Source: a virus
Virus record (IMG/VR): IMGVR_UViG_3300021962_000084
Coordinates: 1 to 64,000 of that record
Reading direction: 5' to 3' (one strand)
Length of the DNA stretch: 64,000 bases
Under the pieces are notes generated by a model. The model searched no databases. It was not told the DNA's origin and saw only the letters and a list, made by a program, of their open reading frames with translations. Below are positions 46,724-53,535 of this stretch, piece by piece. Each line of letters opens with the position of its first letter. Position 1 is the first letter of the stretch. The translations under genes and the position numbers were made by a program.

Positions 46724-49024
46724 ATGGCAGAAAGAATCGTATCACCTGGCGTATTCACAAGAGAAAATGACCTATCCTTCTTAGCGCAAGGAGTAGGAGA
46801 AATTGGAGCAGCATTCGTAGGACCTTTTAAGCAAGGACCTGCATTCGTTCCAACTATTGTGAGAACACAATCGGAGTTTGAAGAAATCTTCGGAACACCT
46901 GACGGAACTTATTATACTGAATATGCAGTACAAAACTATCTAAGAGAAGCTGGAACAGCAACAATTGTAAGAGTAGCGGGAATTGGTGGATACCAGCAAG
47001 CAGCTCCTTTAGCAATTATGGCATCTGGTTCTGCTGGATTAGGACAAAAAATGATTGGTGTATTATTTAACACATCAAATGGGTTTCAAACTTTTGGATT
47101 TACAGGAGCAACTATTTCTGATACTTTAGCTAGTTCTGGTTCATTTGCAGTATCTGCATCTGGATTATTCAATAGTGCATCTATTCTTCCATCAGCAACT
47201 AATGACCTTTCTGATGTTTGGGGAGAATCTCCATACGGAACTAAAGCAGCTTATGTATATGCATATTTTGAAGATTCAACTTTAAACTATACAGGTTCAG
47301 CTGTAAGTGAAACTGTAATATCTGCACAAATTCTTCCAACACAAAATTTTGCATTAGATGCAAAAGAAGCTGAAACTCCAATGGTTAAATCTCAAGCAAT
47401 TTCTGGTGAAAGATTTGACCTTTTCAAATTTGTAACTTTAGGACATGGTACATTATATAACCAAAAGTTAAAAGTTGGTATTTCTAATGTTAAAGCAGCT
47501 GGTGAAGATGGTTCAACCGATTATTCAACATTTACTTTAACCATTAGAGGATATTCTGATACCGATAAAAGAAAGACTGTATTAGAAACATATAATAATG
47601 TAAACTTAGACCCATCATCTCCAAACTACATAGCTAAGAGAGTGGGTGATAGATACCTTACAATCGACACATCAGGAAAAATTACTGAAAATGGTGACTA
47701 TTCAAACAAATCAAAATTCGTAAGAGTTGTGGTTTCTGAACCAGGTTCATTCCCAGTATCAGCAGCACCGTTTGGACATGGTGCATATACCAATCCTATT
47801 TATTGTGGTAATGCTACAATAGCTGCTAAAGTTCCTTCGGTTACTTATGTAACAGCATCTGCTAACAATACAGCATCATCTCCAATTTATTATTCTGGAT
47901 TTGATTTCACTTCAATTGATAATACTCAATATTTGAAACCAATTCCTGTTGATGCAGAAACTGGAGCAAACGCAGTATTCGCATTTGATTCTCAATTATC
48001 ATATCAAATGACAGGTTCTAAATCTGATGATATGGTTAAGAGACAATTTGTATTAGCATTCCAATTTGGATTTGATGGTACTAATCCAACTATAAAACCT
48101 GCTAAAGCTGGTGAAACTGGTTGGGGTAACTCAAATACGCAAGGATTCAATTGTTCAAACGCATCAGCAAGTGGTTCAGTAGCATACACAAAAGCAATTA
48201 ATGCTGTATCTAATCCTGATGAGTGGGATATTAACTTAGTTGTAACTCCTGGTATTGTTAGAGAACTTCACCCATCTATTACTCAAAAAGTAATTGATAT
48301 GGTAGAAGATAGACAAGATTGTTTCTATATTGCTGACTTTACTGATTACAACGCATCAATAACTGTAGCAACTGAACAAGCAGCTGAAGTAGATTCTAAC
48401 TATGTTGGTACTTACTTCCCTTGGGTTAAGACAGTGGATAACAACACAAATAAATTAACAACTGTTCCTCCATCAGTTTTACTTCCAGCGGTTTACGCTC
48501 AGAACGATAGATTGGCGGCAGAATGGTTCGCACCTGCTGGTTTAAATAGAGGTGGTATCATTGGAGCAGTTAGTGTATTGAATAGATTAACACATTCTGA
48601 AAGAGATACTCTATATGAGAACAAAGTAAACCCAATCGCAGCATTCCCTGGACAAGGTATTGTAGCATTTGGACAGAAGACATTGCAAGATAAGGCTTCA
48701 GCATTAGATAGAATCAACGTAAGAAGATTACTTATCAACTTGAAGAAGTTTGTAGCATCTACATCTCGTTTCTTAGTATTTGAACAAAATACTTCAACAA
48801 CTAGAGCAAGATTCTTAAACACTGTGAATCCTTACTTAGAGGCAATTCAACAAAGACAAGGGTTATACGCATTCAGAGTTGTAATGGATGAAACCAACAA
48901 CACACCGGATGTAATTGATAGAAACATATTAGCAGGACAGATATTCCTACAACCGGCTAAGACAGCTGAATTCATCGTAATTGATTTCAACATCTTACCA
49001 ACTGGGGCATCTTTCTCCGCATAA
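46724..49024 (+). CDS. Tail sheath protein, T4 gp18-like
   Basis: A 766-residue protein that forms the contractile sheath around the tail tube. The N-terminus is diagnostic: RIVSPGVFTRENDLSF, then GEIGAAFVGPFKQGPAFVP, and FEEIFGTPDGTYYTEYAVQN with LREAGTATIVRVAGIGG. The C-terminal third holds the handshake/core domain: PSVLLPAVYAQNDR, then WFAPAGLNRGGI, RLTHSERDTLYENKVNPIA, FGQKTLQDKASALDRINVRR and a C-terminal strand AEFIVIDFNILPTGASFSA. The length is near that of T4 gp18 (659), with a somewhat larger middle insertion domain (residues about 105-470) rich in Ser/Ala. Its own terminator-promoter junction, a leader and a Shine-Dalgarno site suggest strong expression. The tube gene follows 53 bases later. 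Confidence 0.95.
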   Translation: MAERIVSPGVFTRENDLSFLAQGVGEIGAAFVGPFKQGPAFVPTIVRTQSEFEEIFGTPDGTYYTEYAVQNYLREAGTATIVRVAGIGGYQQAAPLAIMASGSAGLGQKMIGVLFNTSNGFQTFGFTGATISDTLASSGSFAVSASGLFNSASILPSATNDLSDVWGESPYGTKAAYVYAYFEDSTLNYTGSAVSETVISAQILPTQNFALDAKEAETPMVKSQAISGERFDLFKFVTLGHGTLYNQKLKVGISNVKAAGEDGSTDYSTFTLTIRGYSDTDKRKTVLETYNNVNLDPSSPNYIAKRVGDRYLTIDTSGKITENGDYSNKSKFVRVVVSEPGSFPVSAAPFGHGAYTNPIYCGNATIAAKVPSVTYVTASANNTASSPIYYSGFDFTSIDNTQYLKPIPVDAETGANAVFAFDSQLSYQMTGSKSDDMVKRQFVLAFQFGFDGTNPTIKPAKAGETGWGNSNTQGFNCSNASASGSVAYTKAINAVSNPDEWDINLVVTPGIVRELHPSITQKVIDMVEDRQDCFYIADFTDYNASITVATEQAAEVDSNYVGTYFPWVKTVDNNTNKLTTVPPSVLLPAVYAQNDRLAAEWFAPAGLNRGGIIGAVSVLNRLTHSERDTLYENKVNPIAAFPGQGIVAFGQKTLQDKASALDRINVRRLLINLKKFVASTSRFLVFEQNTSTTRARFLNTVNPYLEAIQQRQGLYAFRVVMDETNNTPDVIDRNILAGQIFLQPAKTAEFIVIDFNILPTGASFSA

Positions 49025-49045
49025 TATGAAAACAAAGTAAGGTAA

Positions 49046-49053
49046 TATTTATT
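49046..49053 (+). promoter_or_regulatory. Candidate late promoter, one-base variant (TATTTATT)
   Basis: GGTAATATTTATT lies 24 bases before the tube ATG. It shares the GGTAATATTTAT context with the copy at 23986. Confidence 0.4.
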
Positions 49054-49065
49054 AATATAAAATAA

Positions 49066-49070
49066 AAGGG
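49066..49070 (+). promoter_or_regulatory. Shine-Dalgarno-like site of the tail tube gene
   Basis: AAGGG lies 7 bases before the ATG at 49078. With the sheath gene it is the only clear site of this kind seen in the window. Confidence 0.5.
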
Positions 49071-49077
49071 AAACAAA

Positions 49078-49566
49078 ATGGCAGAAATATTAGAGTTTGA
49101 CAAGATGTTCTATACGAACTTCGAACCTAAAATGAAGAATCGCTATATTATGGAGTGGGACGGTGTTCCTGGCTACATGGTAAAAGCAGCGGCAAGACCT
49201 TCAATTCAATTTGAAAAGGTAACTTTAGACCACATAAACATAAAAAGACAATTGCAAGGTAAAGGTGAGTGGCAAGATATTACTGTTACCCTTTATGACC
49301 CAATTGTACCATCAGCAGCTCAATCTGTTATGGAGTGGGTACGTTTAGGTCATGAATCAATTACTGGTAGACGTGGATATGCGGACTTCTATAAAAAAGA
49401 TATAGATTTCTATATGTTAGGTCCTGTTGGTGATAAAATTGAGCAGTGGAAAATAAAAGGTGCATTTATCACATCAGCTAACTTTGGAGATGTTGCATTT
49501 GATTCTAACGAACCTGCAACAATCGAATTAACATTAGCTTACGATTACGCAATCTTAGAATTCTAA
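49078..49566 (+). CDS. Tail tube protein, T4 gp19-like
   Basis: A 162-residue protein, the same length as T4 gp19 (163). It stacks as hexameric rings to make the inner tail tube. Key stretches: FEPKMKNRYIMEWDGVPGYM, VKAAARPSIQFEKVTLDHIN, KGEWQDITVTLYDPI, then VMEWVRLGHESITGRRGYAD and a C-terminal NFGDVAFDSNEPATIEL with LAYDYAILEF. The position directly after the sheath and before the chaperone and tape-measure genes is the standard order. The gene ends in a terminator, so it can be made in larger amounts than the downstream tail genes. Confidence 0.95.
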   Translation: MAEILEFDKMFYTNFEPKMKNRYIMEWDGVPGYMVKAAARPSIQFEKVTLDHINIKRQLQGKGEWQDITVTLYDPIVPSAAQSVMEWVRLGHESITGRRGYADFYKKDIDFYMLGPVGDKIEQWKIKGAFITSANFGDVAFDSNEPATIELTLAYDYAILEF

Positions 49567-49596
49567 AAATATTCCTTACGGAAGCTACCGAAGGAC

Positions 49597-49626
49597 AACC
49601 CTCATCAGAAATGGTGGGGGTTTTTT
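49597..49626 (+). terminator. Rho-independent terminator after the tail tube gene
   Basis: A 10-bp stem (AACCCTCATC with GGTGGGGGTT, G-U pairs allowed), loop AGAAAT, then a T run. It starts 30 bases past the stop codon. Confidence 0.85.
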
Positions 49627-49650
49627 ATTTCTAATTTTTTTGTTTTTATG

Positions 49651-49658
49651 TATTTATA
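49651..49658 (+). promoter_or_regulatory. Candidate phage late promoter (TATTTATA)
   Basis: It lies 26 bases before the ATG at 49685. It follows the tube terminator and would start the chaperone unit. Its position rules out the longer open frame that begins at 49640. Confidence 0.5.
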
Positions 49659-49684
49659 TATACAAACAAAAACATATAAAAGTT

Positions 49685-50497
49685 ATGGCAGAAGTTAATA
49701 TTACGCAACAACCATCTACTCCAAAAGTAGATAATAGAAAATTTGAATTCCCAACCGAAACAATCGAATTACCATCGAAAGGGTTGGGTTATCCAGAATC
49801 ACACCCTTTAAAGAAAGGTACAATTGAATTAAAATATATGACAGCAAGAGAAGAAGATATTCTTGCTAACCAAAGTCTTATCAAAAAAGGTATGGTATTG
49901 GATAAGTTATTTGAATCAGTAGTAGTTGAGCCTGGTGTAAATCCAAACGATATATTGGTTGGTGATAAGAATGCAATCTTAATGGCTACTCGTATTTTAG
50001 CCTATGGACCTGAATATGACGTAGAAATTACTGACCCATTTACATACGAAAAACAAAAAGAGATAATTGATTTATCAAAAGTACAAACTAAAGATATTAA
50101 TGAATCTCTTTTAAATTCATCTAATAAATATAAATTCACATTACCGGTAAGTGGTAAAGAAATTGAATTTAAATTATTAACGCATGGTGATGAGCAGGAG
50201 ATTAATAGAGAGTTACAAGCTTTGGAAAAATTAAATAAAAATAGTGGGGCATCATTTGATGTTACAACTCGTTTAAAATATATGATTGTATCAGTTGATG
50301 GAAATTCTGATAGAGGGTATATTAATAAATTTGTAATGAATGAATTTTTAGCAAAAGATACAAAATCATTTAGAGCCTATGTAAGAGAAATAAGTCCTGA
50401 TTTGGATATGAAATTTACATTTACATCTAATATAACAGGTGAGACGGAGGCACTTGATATACCATTTGGGATTGGCTTTTTTTACCCTACCACCTGA
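49685..50497 (+). CDS. Tail assembly chaperone / gp26-like baseplate hub-type protein (short product)
   Basis: A 270-residue protein of the T4 baseplate (gp26) family by pattern: KFEFPTETIELPSKGLGYP, then IELKYMTAREEDILANQSLI, KKGMVLDKLFESVVVEP, and ILVGDKNAILMATRILAYGP. The gene sits between the tube and the tape measure, where tailed phages keep their tail-assembly chaperones. In that position a longer product is usually made by ribosomal frameshifting. Here the frame stops at 50497 as GIGFFYPTT, while the next frame continues with conserved-looking protein to 50696. ATG 49685 is chosen because the TATTTATA motif and an A-rich leader lie just before it. In T4 itself gp26 and gp51 are separate genes, so the exact functional equivalence is uncertain. 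Confidence 0.8.
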   Translation: MAEVNITQQPSTPKVDNRKFEFPTETIELPSKGLGYPESHPLKKGTIELKYMTAREEDILANQSLIKKGMVLDKLFESVVVEPGVNPNDILVGDKNAILMATRILAYGPEYDVEITDPFTYEKQKEIIDLSKVQTKDINESLLNSSNKYKFTLPVSGKEIEFKLLTHGDEQEINRELQALEKLNKNSGASFDVTTRLKYMIVSVDGNSDRGYINKFVMNEFLAKDTKSFRAYVREISPDLDMKFTFTSNITGETEALDIPFGIGFFYPTT

Positions 50498-50696
50498 TTA
50501 TAGAACCCAACTACATTCGCAGATTTGGGATATGGTTCAACATGGTAATGGATTTACTTGGTCAGATGTTTACTTCATGCCAACTTATCTTAGAAGATTC
50601 TATTTTAATAAATTAGTAGATTTGAAGAAAAAAGAGGCTGACGAAATAAAAAAAGCAAAAGCAAAAACAAAAACACCTAAAGTGAGGATACGATAA
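50439..50696 (+). CDS. Tail assembly chaperone, second frame (probably reached by +1/-2 frameshift)
   Basis: An open frame, +1 relative to the chaperone gene and overlapping its last 59 bases. The useful part starts near 50484: TLPPDYRTQLHSQIWDMVQ, then GFTWSDVYFMPTYLRRFYF, NKLVDLKKKEADEIKK. The 'h..i......FTW.ev..mP..lRr.y...l' pattern with a charged tail is typical for the C-terminal half of tail-chaperone fusions (family knowledge). A GTG at 50439 could start it separately, but no ribosome site precedes it, and the overlap segment has no sign of its own conservation. A fusion through the T run at 50477-50483 would give a product of 336 residues (+1) or 337 (-2). The stop codon lies inside the terminator hairpin. 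Confidence 0.75.
   Translation: MRRRHLIYHLGLAFFTLPPDYRTQLHSQIWDMVQHGNGFTWSDVYFMPTYLRRFYFNKLVDLKKKEADEIKKAKAKTKTPKVRIR
50474..50486 (+). other. Candidate ribosomal frameshift site
   Basis: In the chaperone frame the codons read GGC TTT TTT TAC, and a stop follows four codons later. Seven T (50477-50483) let the Phe tRNA re-pair after a +1 or a -2 slip, and both lead into the downstream frame (ACC CTA CCA). No obvious strong pseudoknot was seen by eye downstream. Confidence 0.6.
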
Positions 50697-50708
50697 TCCT
50701 CACTTTTT
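50679..50708 (+). terminator. Rho-independent terminator after the chaperone unit
   Basis: A perfect 11-bp stem (AAAGTGAGGAT with ATCCTCACTTT) with a 6-base loop, ending in TTTTT. The stop codon TAA of the second chaperone frame lies in the hairpin. Confidence 0.9.
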
Positions 50709-50719
50709 GTTTACTTGAA

Positions 50720-50727
50720 TATTTATA
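50720..50727 (+). promoter_or_regulatory. Candidate phage late promoter (TATTTATA)
   Basis: It lies 19 bases before the ATG at 50747, just after the chaperone terminator. Confidence 0.5.
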
Positions 50728-50746
50728 CAATATAAATAAGAAAACT

Positions 50747-50962
50747 ATGTCTAAGCAAATACAAAAAGAAGGATTATTTGGCGCAGCTTCAAATTTTGTT
50801 AATTCATTTTTTGATGGATTAAAAGCCAATACAACAAATAAAGCATTGGAAAAGGCAAGACAAAATCAACTTCCACAGGATATAGTAGATATTATGGCTA
50901 AAATTCAAGCAGATAGTGATAAACTACGTGACGAAATAAAAAAATATAGCAAATATAAATAA
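50747..50962 (+). CDS. Small protein before the tape measure, 71 aa
   Basis: No family recognised. The N-terminal half has an amphipathic segment (LFGAASNFVNSFFDGLKAN). The C-terminal half is strongly charged and helical (LPQDIVDIMAKIQADSDKL, then RDEIKKYSKYK). It is followed after 8 bases by the tape-measure gene, whose N-terminus is also a long helix. It could be an N-terminal piece or a partner of the tape measure, for example a plug or a hub-binding segment (inference from adjacency). The two frames are different (a stop at 50960), and no slippery site is visible between them. The start is clear: it is the first ATG after the promoter-like motif. Confidence 0.7.
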   Translation: MSKQIQKEGLFGAASNFVNSFFDGLKANTTNKALEKARQNQLPQDIVDIMAKIQADSDKLRDEIKKYSKYK

Positions 50963-50970
50963 TAATATCT

Positions 50971-53535
50971 GTGGAAAGAGATAGAGTAGAACTACTAAGA
51001 ACGATTGCGGAATTAAAAGTAAATGAAGAAACTTTACAAAGAAGTATAAATGCGGGTGCCGCTGGTCTAAATGTTCATCTACAAACTCAAAGAAGATTAA
51101 TTGCCGAAGCAGCAGAAGAATTAAAAAAAGTAAATAAAGAACGATTACAAGGATATAAAGCTCAAGAAGACCAAAACAAATCGTTGGGTTCTATGTACAA
51201 ATCTTTATCAGATTTGGAACAAAGAAGAATGATACAAACTATTGCAAGTGACTCAATAACTACTGACCAGGAGAAAACTTTAAATAGAATGGCGGAAATA
51301 AATAGGGATTTAGCCCAAACAAGCATTTCCGATGTAGTTGCAAAACAATCCTTAAATGAAGAATATAAAGATTTATTAGATTCATTGAATGGTGTTCAAG
51401 GAATAGACCAGCAAATACTTGATAATTTAGATGCTCAAAATAGATTGGCTGAAAATTACTCTAATATGACAGATGGTCAAAAAGAGCAATTGAAAGCACA
51501 ATTGGATGTTTATGATGGTATTAATAAAGCTCTTTATGGTATATTAGATACCGCAGCAACACTAACATCTGGTCCTGCTGGATTTTTTGGTACTGTTTTA
51601 ATTGGCGCAGGTATGTTGGCCAATAAAATGGGAGAAGTTCGTTCTCAATTAGGTGGTCTAAGTGAAGCTGGTACAACCGCTTTAGCATTTTTAGATGATA
51701 ATGCAGTAGCTAATGCAAAGGAATTAGCGGCCCAATTTGGTGGTATGAATAATGTTTCTGGAGAATTGCAAGCTTCAATTTCATTAATATCGGCAAATAT
51801 GGGTATTAGTGGTGTTGAAGCAGCATCATTAGCAGGTTCATTTGCAAGATTAAATGATGGTAGTGAAGAAACAGCACTAAACCTAACAAAAGCAACGCAA
51901 GAATTTGCAATGCAAAATGGAATAATACCATCTGATTTAATGGCTGATTTAGCAAATTCAGCAGAAGAATTTGCATTATTTGGAAAAGATGGTGGTAAGA
52001 ATATAATTGCAGCAGGTGCGGCAGCTAAGAAGATGGGTGTTGATTTAAAAACAATGTCCGGAATTGCTGACAACCTTCTTGATTTTGAAACATCTATTAC
52101 AAAGGAGTTGGAATTAGGTGCTTTATTGGGTAAAGATATTAATTTGGATAAAGCTAGACAATTGGCTTATTCTGGTGATATAGCTGGTGCAACTAAAGAA
52201 ACATTAAGTGCGTTGGGTGGTATCGATGGATTTAATCAAATGGATTACTACTCAAAGAAAGCAACTGCAGAATTATTAGGTACTTCCGTAGCTGAACTTC
52301 AAAAGATGGTTAGTGCTGAAGAAGAAGCTGCAAGAATGGCAGGTACTATTGGTGGACAATTCAGTTTAGCTGGTGAAGCCATAGATGCTGGATTAAACAA
52401 ATATTTGGGTACATCATTAGAAGCTTTAGGTGGTATGGTGATGGCTGGTGCACAATTAGGTGGTTCTTTTGCACAAATGGGATTTGATGTAAAAGGTATG
52501 GCATCCAAAATACCAATTATAGGTAGATTATTTGGTGGAGGTGGAGCAGCACCATCTCCAATTCCAAGTCCAGCACCCGGTCCTGGTGGAGGTCCAATCC
52601 CACCTGTTCCTGAAGGAGGTGGTGGTGGATTAACAAGTTTAGCAGCAGGATTGAAAGAAATGGGTAGTGCAAAAGTTTTATTTGGAGCACTAAACCTTAT
52701 ACCTACTGCAGCTGGATTAGCTCTTATGGTTATTGGTATTCCATCAATGATGGCGCTTGGTGCATTTGGTGCTAATGCCGGTATTGGTTTGGAATTTATT
52801 GGAATTGGTTTACAAGCTATGGGAACTGGTACTGCGTTTGTTGGCGCATTAACATTATCTGTTGCAGCTGCTGGGTTTGCTTTAATGACTGCTGGAGCAA
52901 TTGGATTGGCAGCTGTTGCATTAGGTGGTGTTGGTGCTGGAATTGGATTAAGTGCTTTGGCCGCGGGATTAACAGCAATAGGTACAGCTGCAGCAACAGG
53001 TCTTCCATTCTTAGGCGTTGCTTTAATTGCGGCATTTGGTGTATCTTTAATACCTTTAACATTTGCTTTGAGTTTACTAGCACCGCTTGTTACCTCAATT
53101 GGAAATGTAATTGTAGGTGTTATAACAGCAGTTGCTGGTGGTATTTCAACAATAATTGGTAGTATAGCACAATTTATGACACAAGTACTTCCATTGTTTA
53201 GTTTAGAAAATGCAGCTGGTTTATTGGCAATGGCTGCTGGATTTGGAGCATTATCATTATCATTGATGGGATTTGCTATGGCATCGATTATGGCTATTCC
53301 TGGTATGATTGCCGTTGGTGCATTCTTAGCATTGGGTGGTGGTGAGTTATTAGGAGGTGGTGGTGAAGGTGGCGAAGCTGGTGGGTCTGATATGGACGAG
53401 TTAATAAATGAAATTAAAGGGCTGAGAGCAGATTTAAATGCAGGTAAAATAGCAGTTAATATGGATGGCGCAAGTGTTACAGCAAGAGTATCATCTTATG
53501 TTGATAGAAGTAATAAAAATTCATACGCTAAATAA
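50971..53535 (+). CDS. Tail tape measure protein, 854 aa (GTG start)
   Basis: It sets tail length and leaves with the DNA at infection. Residues 1-190 are coiled-coil helices (RDRVELLRTIAELKVNEET, RRLIAEAAEELKKVNKERL). Residues 190-525 are Ala/Gly-rich helices. A Pro/Gly linker follows (about 528-550, PSPIPSPAPGPGGG). Residues about 570-795 are a long run of hydrophobic segments such as LALMVIGIPSMMALGAFG and GLPFLGVALIAAFGVSLIPL, with the usual look of the membrane-inserting part of tape measures. The C-terminus has GGGELLGGGGEGGEAGG, then DELINEIKGLRADLNAGKI. GTG is the only usable start, because an in-frame stop lies at 50956. The stop overlaps the next ATG (TAATG). Confidence 0.88.
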   Translation: MERDRVELLRTIAELKVNEETLQRSINAGAAGLNVHLQTQRRLIAEAAEELKKVNKERLQGYKAQEDQNKSLGSMYKSLSDLEQRRMIQTIASDSITTDQEKTLNRMAEINRDLAQTSISDVVAKQSLNEEYKDLLDSLNGVQGIDQQILDNLDAQNRLAENYSNMTDGQKEQLKAQLDVYDGINKALYGILDTAATLTSGPAGFFGTVLIGAGMLANKMGEVRSQLGGLSEAGTTALAFLDDNAVANAKELAAQFGGMNNVSGELQASISLISANMGISGVEAASLAGSFARLNDGSEETALNLTKATQEFAMQNGIIPSDLMADLANSAEEFALFGKDGGKNIIAAGAAAKKMGVDLKTMSGIADNLLDFETSITKELELGALLGKDINLDKARQLAYSGDIAGATKETLSALGGIDGFNQMDYYSKKATAELLGTSVAELQKMVSAEEEAARMAGTIGGQFSLAGEAIDAGLNKYLGTSLEALGGMVMAGAQLGGSFAQMGFDVKGMASKIPIIGRLFGGGGAAPSPIPSPAPGPGGGPIPPVPEGGGGGLTSLAAGLKEMGSAKVLFGALNLIPTAAGLALMVIGIPSMMALGAFGANAGIGLEFIGIGLQAMGTGTAFVGALTLSVAAAGFALMTAGAIGLAAVALGGVGAGIGLSALAAGLTAIGTAAATGLPFLGVALIAAFGVSLIPLTFALSLLAPLVTSIGNVIVGVITAVAGGISTIIGSIAQFMTQVLPLFSLENAAGLLAMAAGFGALSLSLMGFAMASIMAIPGMIAVGAFLALGGGELLGGGGEGGEAGGSDMDELINEIKGLRADLNAGKIAVNMDGASVTARVSSYVDRSNKNSYAK

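Noticed and set aside
49640-49684. Upstream extension of the chaperone frame
   Set aside because: It would include the terminator-promoter gap; the ATG at 49685 has the usual A-rich leader and gives the family N-terminus.
50731-50738. A perfect T4 late promoter core TATAAATA
   Set aside because: It lies only 8 bases before the ATG at 50747 and occurs only here among the gaps checked, while TATTTATA recurs. I treat it as chance in an A-rich leader.
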